Assembly: GCA_950295325.1 (NCBI GenBank)
Contig: OX485809.1
Location: 11,656,001-11,720,000, forward strand
Source: Polytrichum commune
Taxonomy: Eukaryota; Streptophyta; Polytrichopsida; Polytrichales; Polytrichaceae
Length of the DNA: 64,000 bases
Reading direction: 5' to 3'
Positions 35,251-47,372 of this stretch are shown here, one piece after another. The notes beneath the pieces were generated by a model that had not been told where the DNA came from, did not search any database, and saw only the letters and a list, made by a program, of their open reading frames with translations. Position 1 is the first letter of the stretch; every line of letters starts with the position of its first letter. Position numbers and translations under genes: made by a program.

Positions 35251-35556
35251 GTGCCAAACATTGTAACAAAACTTTGGTCCATTTAGCCTCCTAACATTTT
35301 TCGCAACTAAATATCATCATGAATGATTGAGAATGGATGACAAATCACATAGCAAGTGCCAATGCTTGCACCATTGGTAAACCTACAATGCCCAAGTAAA
35401 GTTACGTTTACATTTAGTGTTGGTGACACACTACACGGGCGGTTTTCAATTAGCATTGAACAAAACGAATTAGAATCGGTGACACTAATTACAGCACATG
35501 GTGTAGCATTTGAGCACTGAAAGGCCTCCAACCCAATATCACTCCACGGTAGTTGA
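35251..35556. other. Intergenic, nothing recognised
   Basis: No gene or bounded repeat seen. It includes 'acactaaatgtaaacg'-type scraps near 35400-35430 that resemble the dispersed TTTAGTGT repeat. Confidence 0.35.
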
Positions 35557-36000
35557 GGGTCACTTCACACACGAGACTGAGATCCCGTGACCATTACACT
35601 TCAAGCACTCTCATTGGTGGAAAGGCGGAGCCGGTCCAAGTTCGATGCTTCACACTACGCTCGAGGGACCAACGGAGTATGCGAATGCAAGATGGATGTA
35701 AAGTCTACATGGATTCTTACATGGCATCAAATGGATCATGTTTCATGGTCACTTGGACTATTTTCAAGAACCGCCTTTCGGAGGTAGGTCTAACACAAAA
35801 CCACTGGGAGACCGTGGCACTCCGAACGCTCGCAACTGTTGATTAATTCTACTTTATCAAGTGTGAGGACTTGCATGAATAGAATTTCATTGAAATAGCA
35901 CTTGGTCGAGGGCCCGATCACATATGACATCACACTACACTGAGGATCCGTGACCACACTACATGATTTAGGAGGTGTGTTGGGACGGCCATTGGACACT

Positions 36001-39000
36001 CCCCGGGAGATCACTGGGCGAAAATCGTAGAACCACGTGCGATAAAAAATAGGGTCCAATATATTCATTGTAGGTAAATTTTGTAAAAAACTTACATATA
36101 ATATAGGGGGTTTGAAAATAATGAAAAAGGATTACATGTAAAATACCATCACATATAATGGCGTCTTTTATCTAGTCAGTACATGTAAAATAGCATGGAA
36201 ACAATTATTAGGGATAGCGGGTTTAGGATAGGGTATGTGCTAGTGGATGAAAAGAGGTAATTTTCGTTGGAAAAGCTTGGATGGATGACTTCGCATGCTA
36301 ATTGGCTTCACCATTACTGAACCAAGGTATCCAAAACTAGGAGGGAAATTTTCAACACGTTGGGTGATGGACGTTAGGATTTCTTAGGGTTTAGCGTTTT
36401 TGTGAAGTTCCTTCTTTGTTGCCGATGGTCTCTGGGTGTTGAGGAGGTACGTTTACGCTGCTGGAATGAGTTTACGCTGCCATGAATGAGGTCTGGAGGT
36501 CAAGATTCCCCTAAAACGATGGGTAAATCTCCTAAGTCTTGAATCTCTCAACTGGTTATTTCTGAAACTCAACCACTTCATTTGTAACCAGCGGCCGGTT
36601 TCCAGGGTTTTCTGTATCGCCTCTAATGTTTGTAATGAATGGATGTTTTGTTATTTGACGGAGAATTAGAGCACTGTGCTTGGAAAGAGGGCACTGAGAG
36701 GTGGAGTCTATTCATACCATTCGTGTCTACATTAGGAAAAGGTTTGCATTTTCAAATGTAGTTCCTAGAAGAATTTTTTTGCTCCTAAATGAGCAAGGGT
36801 TTGATTATGAACATCTGCATTGGTGACACACATGCATCTCGATATTAGAGTTTCAGAAATACACGAGACTCAGGAATATTTGTAGCAGTAATCTTCGACA
36901 TCCATACACTACTTACACATGTGGACTTTCCTGGGCTTGTGCAGATCGAATCTAAGGTTTAGGTTTCGAAGCAACTGCCGATAAAAGGAGAGGTAGTGAG
37001 CGATGTTCAAGGGAGGCAAATGATCCAGGGAATTTATGTACCCGGTTGGTGAATGGACATTCTGAGGTATGAAATTCTTCAGAAGGAATAACTTCTATCT
37101 TGTTACAATTCTCAAATGACGCTTGGAAACATGCTTTTAGACATATCTTAGAATGCGCATTACCCTCCTCGTACTTTGAGGGTAAATGCCCTGGTTGTTC
37201 CAGTTACAAAGACATTGAGGTTGAGGTTGAGGTGATTCCTTCTATTGATGACATAGACTGCTCCATCTTAAAAAGAAATGGCATTTTATTCCTAGATCTT
37301 CTCCTGGTGGAGAGCATGAAGTAGAGGATTTCATGTTTACACCCGAATTTTAACAAGCCATGATAAAGGAAAGGAATGTTACATTGGAAATCACTATGTC
37401 AAATAAGCTTTGGGTTTTATATGAGACCTTGTTGCATGGAAACTAGTCTCTGATGTAAGTTTGTGTAAATTGTGATGGCCGAAACAGCGGGTCCAAAGGA
37501 CTGGTTGAAGGTGCAGAAGCGAAAAACAGTCCAGTTTCTCTTAAATCCCATTGAAGCCTCACGCAACCACCTCAATTCAGCTGTGCTCCTTCTTTGTAAG
37601 TATTGCCTATCTGGACCTCTAAAATGCTATGAGGTGGGATGGATTACTGCACGTGTTATATTTGAGCTTATTGTAGAATGGTAAAATAACATATCAATAG
37701 ATTTGGCAGTGGTTAGGGTTGAAGGTGTCTTTCCATCCATACATTGTTCCAGTTGTCAGAAGCCAGGGTGCTTCTGGGAAAACCTATGTGTTCATGTCAA
37801 GCACAGAACAAATGTTTGCCTCGGGTAGTTTTGGTGGATGTTTTGGTAGGTAAGGTAGATGAGCCTTGTTCGGTTACAATTTGTTGTATGCCTTACTACT
37901 TGGATTTGCGAGGTTGAAGTTTCTGTGCGTCTGCAAATGTATGTGAAGAAGCCTGGATCAATCCCAGAATTTTTTGGAGCTAATCTCGAATGGTTATGAA
38001 TTATCAAAATCCATTGACATAGAATTATGAACTATGTTAGCCATAAGAAAGCCACATAGGTCCCCTCCTCCGAGTTTTGTTGGCTATTGAGCCTAGAATG
38101 GTTAACAAACACATAGTCCAATCTCTTAAAAAACACAAGTTTTTTTGGTGTCCGTTCCTAGATGTGCACCAAACCACCCATACTCCAATGTAGGCAGCTC
38201 TATTCGACTCACTGGATAAATTCTATCTCTTGAACCCAAAACTGGATGTATGATTACTGTAGACACAATTTAAAATCTTGAACTCCTTGATAGCCTGTTT
38301 TTTGATCGTTGATCCTTGCAGATCTGGGATTTCCTGAGTTCTGAATTGTGGGCTCTCTTCTCAATGGCAGCTTCAGCAGATGGTTCATCTTTTGAAAATT
38401 ATGAGGAGGCTGGAAAATTGGTGAAAGTTGCTGCTCGTGATTGTATGCCCGCAGAGTCAGGTTCCATCCTAGTTTAAGTTCTCATCCTAGTTTCAATTTT
38501 GCATTGGCTGCAGATTTCAAGACTGAAGTTTGGCTACAAGATTTGTGGACATGGCATGTAGTTGTTGTAGAGTTTTGTATGATATTTGCACATTAACACT
38601 ATTTTTCTGTGATTAGCTTCAGTTTTTGTGGTTACCCTTGTAAATTGCATTCTCAATTTTCTGGGATGTCAGCAAGCTGCATGTATATATTTGAGATTAT
38701 ACACTTTCCGGAAGTATAGGACTTATAGACCTTGTGAAATTGTAAATTCTGCAAACATAAACTACATTGTGTTGAGAAACTCAAACTGACTTCTATATCA
38801 TACTTGAATTTCATTTCAGAGTTTACAACAATGTTTAAATTCCATACCTTTGCCTTAGGTTTATTGTTTTGATTCATTTCATGTAAGTTTAGCATTGTAG
38901 TTGAGCTTCACAATTTACGGTTGTAAGAAGAGAAATGTCCTTTATGAAAAAGAATGTTGTGTATAGAACCCAAAAAAATGAAGTGTATTGGAGTATAGTC

Positions 39001-39238
39001 AAAAGAATTGGATACTTGGAGTATAAGAAAGAAAATTTAGTATAAGTAAATTAGGGTGTTTTTTAATGATTCCTCAAAAAATTATAAGTACTGATAGGGT
39101 GTACTAAAATACAAGCATTTACCTTTATTTTGAAAAATACCATACCTTATAATCTTTTTTGCAAGGTAAATAGCCCCCCAAAAAATAGGTCCCGAACGCA
39201 CGTGTATGCAAAATATAAGAGGGAGTGATCTCCCCGGG
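36001..39238. mobile_element. 3.2-kb hAT-like element carrying gene-like DNA
   Basis: Bounded by CCCCGGGAGATCACT at the left and AGTGATCTCCCCGGG at the right (15-bp inverted ends, one mismatch). It sits between identical 8-bp duplications TGGACACT (35993-36000 and 39239-39246). These ends match the small hAT-like MITEs at 25792 and 44049. Subterminal zones (about 36015-36120 and 39090-39220) are AT-rich, share CACGTGCG motifs and are TE-like. The middle (about 36400-38950) is unlike the window's repeats. It contains coding-like stretches next to good splice signals, and no transposase was seen. The simplest reading is a non-autonomous hAT that captured host sequence (Pack-type element). Confidence 0.72.
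37100..38460 (+). pseudogene. Putative captured gene fragments (several exon-like segments)
   Basis: Exon-like stretches are: 37100-37191 (FSNDAWKHAFRHILECALP); 37475-37595, which opens MAETAGPKDWLKVQKRKTVQ and ends at a strong gtaagtatt donor; about 37710-37850, open in all three frames and ending near gtaagg; and 38322-38460. The last has a pyrimidine-rich acceptor (gatccttgcag) and begins IWDFLSSELWALFSMAASAD. I could not recognise the protein or assemble a single consistent reading frame: the phases after 37595 and 37850 do not join cleanly to 38322. All of it lies inside the hAT-like element. It could instead be a real but decayed small gene. Confidence 0.33.
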
Positions 39239-39308
39239 TGGACACTTTCTTTTGGGCTCCCACAATTGCATGGTGATGGCTCTTGGCTCGTGTGTGTAGT
39301 GGACCTGA

Positions 39309-39898
39309 GGGCCACTTCACACATGAGCCAAGAGCCGTGACCTTGTAATGGTGAGGACCCTTGACTCTCATCCAAAGGCCGTACCATGGGTGTTGGGAAA
39401 GCCATTTTATGTAGTCTTGGGTCCTCAAGCATAGTGTGAAGTGAGAATGAACCATGTTGCGGGACCATTGCATATTTTGTTGGCGGGAAAAAGAGGGGAG
39501 GATTTGGTTTAATATAATATGTCTCCAAGTTTTTTAATTTAAGACAATTACTTGGTGGTGTTTGTCTGTCCTGGAATCTATTTTGGAATCTACCATGCAA
39601 TTTGTCTTGAAATATGTCCGTATGGAAAAATATTAAAAAAATCATGGTCTCCCAGAATTTGCGTCAAGCCCACCTCTTGGAGGTGGGTGTGACGCACATT
39701 CCGGTAGACCATGCACCCTTATCCACAACCAGCCATGTAGGACTCCATGTAGACTTTTCATCCACGAACTTTTCTTTGGGCCTTTAGGCCTTCACCTCCT
39801 AGTGTGAAGTGAACTTGGATGGTCTCCGCCTTTTCGACCAATGAGAGCTCTTACATCGCCATGGTCAAGGGCCTTCAGCCTTGTGTGTGAAGTGGCCC
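39309..39898 (+). mobile_element. GGGCCACTTCACAC-family MITE, 590-bp variant
   Basis: Starts GGGCCACTTCACACATGAG and ends CTTGTGTGTGAAGTGGCCC. It is flanked by TGA on both sides (39306-39308 and 39899-39901). The interior retains family blocks (accaatgagagctcttacat, the ccatgtaggactccatgtag segment) plus about 100 bp of unrelated AT-rich sequence around 39480-39650. It is the middle element in a run of three adjacent insertions. Confidence 0.75.
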
Positions 39899-39901
39899 TG
39901 A

Positions 39902-40296
39902 GAGCATCCTCAGTCGGTCTAGGTAAAGCTCACTGCAAACCAAAACCTATCTTCTGACTGACCTAAAATTAGAAACTGAAATTATCATCATTAGAAGCAC
40001 ACCTAAATAAACGTGAGATATTTCTCAAGAAAAAAGAATTGTAAAAATTTGACGTAGGTGAAATCCCTCATTGAAAACACCACATTTTCAAAATTTAGAG
40101 GGAGTGCACCAAATCTTGCTTAAAAATGGAAAGATCCTCCCACACTCCCTCCAAATTTTTGACATTTAGAGGGAGTGTGGGAGGATCTTTCCATTTTTAA
40201 GCAAGATTTGGTGCACTCCCTCTAAATTTTGAGCAATTTTAAGCAAGATAGGTCTTGGTTTGCAGTGAGCTTTACCTAGACCGACTGAGGATGCTC
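39902..40296 (+). mobile_element. Fold-back Harbinger-like MITE, copy 2 (TGA duplication)
   Basis: Nearly identical to 28568-28961, differing by two substitutions and one inserted base as far as read. It is flanked by TGA at 39899-39901 and 40297-40299. It sits directly against the right end of the preceding MITE. Near-identity of the copies implies a recent burst. Confidence 0.88.
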
Positions 40297-40299
40297 TGA

Positions 40300-41064
40300 G
40301 TTGTGTGTTTTTGATGGCCCCAAGGCCATGGGTGGGGCCCGGTGCCGGGGATCGAGGCTCCAAAAGCAAGACAATGATCTAAGCTTTGACTCTATAAATA
40401 AGAAGAAGTGGATGACGAGCGGATATACAAGTGTGGCCTCGGTGGATTGGTTTTGGCTCACACTTGCTGCGTCACCGGAAGCATCCGATGGGCCCCACCA
40501 CATTTGGGCTAGTGTTGAATCTTCATTGGCTTTTGCCCGAAATGGGAAGGTTCATAGTGGTCCAATACGCCTCCAATCTCATAGGTAGCTTCTAAAACGG
40601 CCCCTCCCTTGTATTTTGATGCTCCAAAACGTCATCCATCCTCGTACACTCTAATAAACTCCATAATATTGATGCCCTTCCTTACCTTAAGGTATGTGGG
40701 TGTTATTTGGTTCATTTTTCACGTTCTCCAACTCCTGCCGATTAGATTCACACAACAAAACTCGTGTTGCAATAGCAAATCTAGGATGATATATATGCAC
40801 AAACCAATTTGAACATTATGGTGTTGTAGTAGTGGTAGTAGTTGTGTGTTGTGTGTTGACGTGGGTACCATAAGGATGGGTGTGATGGTAAGATGGTGTT
40901 TAAACTAGTTTCAATATGATGGGTTCGATTCCTCGTGACCGACCTTGAGTGGTTGTCAACCCATGTAACTATGTTGATTGAGTTGGTGTGAATATCTTGT
41001 TGTAGGATTCGACCTTGGAGTATTTTTTCAAGTGCATACTTAAATCTCTCAAAGCATGTGACTA
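40300..41064. other. Intergenic with a tRNA-B-box-like motif
   Basis: No gene supported. gggttcgattcctcg (40921-40935) resembles a pol III B box, but no convincing A box precedes it. The stretch at about 40980-41064 is repeated at about 41686-41760 (gttgattgagtcggtgtg, then catacttaaatctctcaa), so it flanks the next element on both sides. Confidence 0.35.
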
Positions 41065-41683
41065 CAGTAGTCTCCCGCTTAAGTACGCACCCATTTAAGT
41101 AGGCACCCCGGTCAAGTGCGCAATTATTTTGACAAACATCGTGGTTCATATTTTGTTGTTTGAACATGCCATGCATTGTCATGTGCCGCAAATGCATGAA
41201 CTTTTTACGCTTGGCATTCAATGTGAGTTTGTTAATGCTTCGCTGAAATGTCTCACACGATTGTTGTAGTTCATCGTACATTTGTTTAGCTCGTGTTTGA
41301 ACATCAGAGCAACAGAATTGGTCGTCGATGTCGAGGACAGTGCTATGTAGAGTTTCAAGCCTTTGAAGTCGGTAGCACTTTCATGTTCAACAAATGTCTC
41401 AACATGCCAGATTTCGTCATCGATAGGGTGGTTCCTCTTCTGATGTTGTCGATGCTTGCCCATCAACATCAAGCCTCAATGGGAAGGGGATCGAACAAAA
41501 CCAAGGGCTTTGTGAGCACCCTAACCTATGTTCTTCGGGGGTAAACTAGGAGGCTATTAAATGGTTATTTTTTCCGACTAGCCCAAACTGGAAGACCGAC
41601 GATATGAGTAAAGTACGAGCCCACCAAATAAGTGCGCACCAACGGCTCCAATTCAAAGTGTGTACTTAAGCGGGAGAACATTG
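41065..41683. mobile_element. Tc1/mariner-like element with TA duplication, no intact transposase
   Basis: Termini are CAGTAGTCTCCCGCTTAAGT at the left and, read from the right, CAATGTTCTCCCGCTTAAGT. They are flanked by TA at 41063-41064 and 41684-41685. The start (CAGT..TCTCCC) resembles the pogo-type copies at 13234 and 14265. Minus-strand frames of up to 166 codons overlap it, but I recognise no DDE motif. Confidence 0.6.
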
Positions 41684-41685
41684 TA

Positions 41686-44048
41686 AGTTGATTGAGTCGG
41701 TGTGTGATTTGGAATATTTCTTCAAATGCATACTTAAATCTCTCAATTATATTGACTATTGAGTCTAGAGTGGGTGAGACATTTGAGCACAACATAATCC
41801 AACCTCTAATAAACACATGTCTTGTTGGATCCCATTCTTAGATCTAACCTAACCCAAATATAGGTGTTCCATTGAGACAAATATCCAAATAAGGCAAGAG
41901 TACATCATATATTATCCATTACTCGCTGGTTCTTTCCTTTGTGTACTTGGAAGCTTCATCCATTGAGATATCAGTCATCCAACGTAGATAGTGCCCACGT
42001 ACATGAACAATCTACACAGCACTTTACTTATATTAAGAAGTAAGATAATATCTACTTGTTTAGGAGAATCAGTAGTCACTTTACTTAACTTAGGACTCAT
42101 AAATTGCCTATAAATTGTAGCAAGTACCCACGACTTTATAAGTGGCTTGATGAAGAGACCCCAAAGAGTGGAACACCAAAGCATGAACATCAAGCTCCTC
42201 AAATAGTTGTTCGTTACGTGGAGGCACAAATAGAGGGATCACATGATTTGGGCGAACTAACCCATACACTCGTTCCTTGTTGGCTGCCTAAACCCTTGCC
42301 TACAAATAACCAGTGTACGGGTTCGTTCGCCCCAGCCGGGATCACGTGGACTTCGGATTGTGGCTTGGGAGGAATTTTTCTGAGGATCTGCCGCTTCATA
42401 GAAGGAGGAAAAACATGTGTGCTAAGTTGACTTTGATGGGTGTCTGACGGTCATAAAACCCTCTCCTCCACAATGTCTATTTCTTGGTGTCGACCTCCGT
42501 TATTTTGCTTGAAACGGGTAAATCATACCAAGCTCTCTTGTCTTTCTTTCTTTTTTGCACAAATTGGAAATGTAATTTCAAGAAAAGAACCAAAATACAA
42601 TCATCTTAGGAGAACCAACGCAAACTAAGGGGAAATTAAGAAATAATACCCATTTGGGGCCTAACCTTCCATGTGAGCACTGAGTTACTCCAAGTCACAA
42701 TAACACCTTTGACCCTCCAAGTCAAATCAAACTCGTTAGGAACATCTTGCTAGGCCACGTTTGGGGCCTTTTCAAAATTTGAGAGAATCCGTTTCCACTC
42801 AATCCTACCATAATCCTACAGGGTGTCCCAAACGACTTGACATGTTTTCTCAATGGGCCATTGTACATCATTTAAACACCGGATCATTCCATTGGTGCCA
42901 TATTAATCCACGGAAGAACACTCCTCAATATATAACCAGATGCGGTTGAATCCTTTAAGTGACTTGCACAAAGGTTGATCAAAGAGGCATTGCATCATCA
43001 AAGGGAGTTCTGCAGACCGAGATTCCCTCTTTTGACAAAGAGTTGCCACATGATGTTGGCAGCATACCGCCACCCTTGTTGAGCGAGTGAACAATTGTAG
43101 AATCTATGTTGCACCGATTCAACCAATTCCGGGTCGATGTGCACGCAACTTTTGTCAATCTGTGTTGAGATACAGATACAGAGACCAAACACGGCTTAGT
43201 TTACTATATATTTCCTTTTTTAGAATGGAATTTACCAATATATAGATGTTCTAAATAAAATTCATGAGAATTCTAGTCTCGATTTTTATTGATGCCATCT
43301 CCATCAATAACCTTTAGATTTTATTTACTTTTGGTTACAAATTTCACTTAATGTGACATTTGGTGTCACCAATTCTAATTATCTTGCTCAATACTAATTG
43401 TAAACTATGGTACATTGTCACCAACACTAAATGTTAACCCAACATTATTTGCATTCCCTGTAAAAAAATTTAATTTTTTTTGGGGGGGGATTATAGATCT
43501 ACTATGTTGCAAATACTATCACTTACCAAGCGATTTCATCCAAATTTTAATCATATATTTCATCACAAGTTGTTGACAAGAGGAGGTAGGGTTTTGGCCA
43601 ATGGATGAAGTCATCCATCATCCATGACAATATTTGTAAACTTATACATAAGCAATGTCATCCAAAAAGTTGACATAGTAACATCAAATACCATATGACA
43701 CTAAACAACATTTATACCATAGTAAAGTGTTTGAGATGATGATATTTTCCAGCATACACTTTTAGCCAATCAAACAATCCTTTGTATTCTTACTGAAAGT
43801 ACGTCAAAAGTGTTGGAACAAAAACATTCTCAAAACCACACGGTGACATTTGAAGATCATGTTGTTTGTTTCAAACATGAATGAAGTCTTAAAAAATATC
43901 CTCCGTAACTCTCTTTTCGAGGCCAACTTCAAACTATGTCCTTCATTCACGGGTCTTGAAGGAATCCACGATATCCATGATGGGCCATTTGGGAGTGAAA
44001 TTATGCTATTCACAAATATAATAATAAAAGAAAGAAAGAAAGAAAAGC
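41686..44048. other. Intergenic, nothing recognised
   Basis: No supported gene. There is a G run near 43480-43490 and a TTTGGTGTCAC scrap near 43358-43370. A 108-codon frame at 42104-42430 has no recognisable motif. An AAAG microsatellite (44025-44045) precedes the next element. Confidence 0.4.
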
Positions 44049-44457
44049 CACAGGTAGATCACTCCATTGTCAAGTTGAACACCACGTGCGGCCAAAAAAA
44101 ATCTTCTTTTGGTAAGTTGCACCACCAAAATGGGTCAAAATTTGATCGAATTTTTTTCATGAGTAGATATACACAGTCTCTATGACACAGTTAAAAATGG
44201 TAACTAAATTTGATGATTTGTTTTTTTCATAAAACATACCATTTCTAACTAGAATGACACATAATTGAACTAAAACAATTACTAAAAATATAAATATGAC
44301 TAAAAAATTCAAAAAAGTACACAAAAGATACTATCAATGGTTATGTATATGTAGAAAAAATATCATAAATTTTAAAATTATATATGACATGTAATATAGG
44401 GGTAGCAAACTTTGTCCGCACGTGGTGTCAACTTGACAATGAAGTGACCTCCCCGTG
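44049..44457 (-). mobile_element. hAT-like MITE, copy 2 (8-bp duplication AGAAAAGC)
   Basis: The 409-bp inverted homologue of 25792-26201. Its ends are CACAGGTAGATCACT and AGTGACCTCCCCGTG. Exact 8-bp duplications AGAAAAGC lie at 44041-44048 and 44458-44465. No coding capacity. Confidence 0.85.
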
Positions 44458-44760
44458 AGAAAAGCTTATGTGCATGAGGAGCATAGGCATTCCTAAACAT
44501 GCGGGGGGTAAAAGCGGCGAGGCCAATGCTTACTATGTTTGTGAGCTTCATTCAATCAAGTTCAAGAGGAGGTCAATGTCTCCCAAAGGAGAAGAGATTG
44601 AAATAAAAGCCACATGTGACAACAATGATTTAAATACACTTGGTATGTATGTAATCGAGATCACATATTTCATGTTGGGTTAATCCAAAGTCAATGTCAA
44701 GGCTGGAATCTCATGAATGCATGGGAGCCCCATGTAAGTGACTAAGTGTCGGTTCACGTC

Positions 44761-44828
44761 ATTGACCATGAAGTCGGACCATGAAAGATGGGTTTTTTTT
44801 TTCCATCGTCCGACTTTCATGGTCCAAT
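44761..44828. repeat. Short hairpin with T-rich loop
   Basis: ttgaccatgaagtcggacca is followed, after a T run, by gtccgactttcatggtccaa. These are imperfect complementary arms of about 20-30 bp. Could be a MITE relic. Confidence 0.55.
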
Positions 44829-47372
44829 TTTTGAAAAAAAATCAATTTACGTAGTCTTTTGGCCCCTCATTGGGTGTAAACCGAATGTTGACCAAGAGGA
44901 ATGACCATGCACCAAAAAGTGAATGTGTTGAATTTTTTTTAATACACATCCCAAAAAAACAGTTTTGAAAGAAAAAGAATCCAAGTTTGACCATTCTCAT
45001 GTCTTCACCTGTTTTCACTTCTCAATTTTTTTGAAAGTAAAACTTATTATAACAACATTTCTCTTATGAACCCTTAATTTTTTCTACCAAAGCACCTCAT
45101 TTGCCTCTCCCACCGCAAACCCATTGGACCATGTCATAGGATAATGTAGGCCTTAAAATATGTCTTTTGGAAACCTCAAACTTCATGGTCACTCTGGCAT
45201 TTCTCCTTGGTGTAAACTGAAGTGGCACCAGGACAAGTTCAACAACCAATCACAAATTTTACAGGGCCTTGGGATGACGTCGTGGTCCATGGTGCAAACA
45301 ACCCCCAAACTTCCCAAAAACTTGAGAAAGAAAAACCATGTACACCTTGAAACTTGTGCGCAGTCCATGTGGTAGAAAACCCATTCACAAGATTTGTCAT
45401 TTTTCATGATATATTTTAGTCGAAAGTTTCGATGAAATTTTGGGGACCGTTATTTTAAAAATCAGTTTGTCAATTAAAAATGTCATCAAAAAGGAACTTT
45501 GAAACCTAAAAATGAGTATAGATATACAGATAGATAGATGGAGAAGTTTAAAAAAAACGCGGTCTGGTAATCGAATCTGGGTGTTCTAGACTGAGATTCA
45601 CTTTTTATTGGCATGATGAGCTAAATTTGGTAAGAGAGAGTGTGAATGAAAGATTCTTCACACTTGGTCAAAGTTGCAAACCCAAAGTTAAACCCAAGGC
45701 AAGGTTACAAAGAGCTAGAACTCAATCAAATAAAATAAAAAGTAACGCCCGTATCTAGGTATTGGCGTGAATGTGAGCTCGTTAGTTTAATGTTGATCAC
45801 TGGTTATGATGCAACATGGGAGGTGGGCTCTGAAGATGTATTAGTAATCCTAGTATAATGTGAGCTAGAACTCACATTATACACATATGAACCAACCCAT
45901 GCATCTCCGTGCATTTCAAAGCCACAAGAGTCTTCACGGCTTCGACACTTTGAGCGTGTGCATTTTAACAACTCCAAATCCAAAATCCCAATCAAAACAA
46001 AGCAAACACAAAGCTATGGTTGAGATTTACTTCAAGGGGCTAAAATTACATGAGCTAGCAAAACTTGAGGTAAATGCTAGCTTCGAGTCTTAAACAAGTT
46101 ACTCTCAAAAACAACACAGTAGAAATCTAACCATAGCAAATATCATCAAACATCGGTTGGGCTATATGTAAATACTTGGCATGCATTTCTTAACCAAAAC
46201 ATGTAATTTACATCGGTGGTTGATTAAAAAACTAGGGAGTTTACAAATTCTAAACTATGTCATTTGTCACAAAAGGCCACAAGAGATGGTCCCCACTGCC
46301 AACAACATACCAATCTTTTCACTATCAACAGTTGTCCCCATTGACTCACCAACCTATAAAATGTTTGACTTGTAATTGTACCCCATTATATATATGTAGG
46401 TGCCATCCCCTCATACCATATATAAAAATCCCAAAACCCCCCAAAATATAATAACTTCGAGTTGACTCTTAGAGAGAGAGAGAGAGAGAGAGAGCCACTG
46501 GTGTTGGCATGAATGAGGGACACTTCACCTTGATCATAGTTGAGAGCTCATGCGTGAACCCGAAGCAGGCTCACTTAATCTTAGATATATGTCAAGACTC
46601 CAACTAAAAAATGTTAGGAACGCTTCCAATACAACACAATACAACACCAAACTCCAAATTCCACCCTCTCTTTCATCCTCAATGTGACCTTTTACATATT
46701 TAACTCTAACGATGTCACGAATTCTACAAACCACAATTGTTGTAGGTGTTAGGCTTTGGCACCTTTCGTGAATTGCCTAGTTCAAATTCCCAACACAAAA
46801 CATGTTGCTAATGGTGGCTCAAACCGACCGATTGTATTGTACTCTTCACTAATAAACACTAGCGAGAACATAGACGATAGGCGGCTTGAAACGGCCTCCT
46901 TGTAGACTATGAAGCCCCTTTTGGGGATATGGTACAATTGGAATTGCGTGCGGACAACCCAAAAATCAAAGAGACCGTACTTCCATATGTGCTTACAAAA
47001 CCTCTTCTTATATCGTCGTCGTCGTCATGAATTGAAATGCGTCTCAAAATGTGTTGCAGGATTTGGAATACCCAAGTTTAAGGCATGTGGGTGTGAAGTG
47101 GTTATTGAAGCTATTGTGCTCTTGAAGCTCTAAGAGAGAGAGAGAGAAGAAACTTTGATCCCTAGGAAGGGACCGACATGAATGAAGTGTCTGTTCGTTT
47201 CACCCTTAGACCTATGTCCACGGGACATAGGAATAGAGATAAGGAACTACTACCCCCCTTGAAGCTCTAAGTACTTATCCAATCAAAGTTCCGGTTTGTG
47301 CAATGGCTTAGCAAATCTCTGCAAATGTTGAGGCACTTCTCGGATCTAACTTTGGGGAATTTGGGAATTATA
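44829..47372. other. Intergenic, simple repeats only
   Basis: No supported gene. (AG)n tracts lie at about 46470-46494 and 47131-47148, with TA-rich sequence near 46388-46398. Confidence 0.4.

Larger units (their letters stand above)
35557..39305 (+). mobile_element. GGGCCACTTCACAC-family MITE split by a 3.2-kb insertion
   Basis: The left part (35557-36000) matches the complete copy at 10623-11126 up to 'ggacggccattggacact'. The right part (39239-39305) resumes at 'tggacactttcttttgggct' and ends in CTCGTGTGTGTAGTGGACC. The 3.2-kb element 36001-39238 lies between, so the MITE was intact when it was hit. TGA precedes its left end (35554-35556) and TGA follows its right end (39306-39308), consistent with its own 3-bp duplication. 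Confidence 0.75.

Noticed and set aside
39082-39645. 187-codon minus-strand frame
   Set aside because: Crosses three separate transposon borders (hAT end, split MITE and second MITE), so it cannot be one gene.
40921-40935. tRNA-like ggttcgattcc motif
   Set aside because: No A box, no cloverleaf and no acceptor pairing could be found around it.
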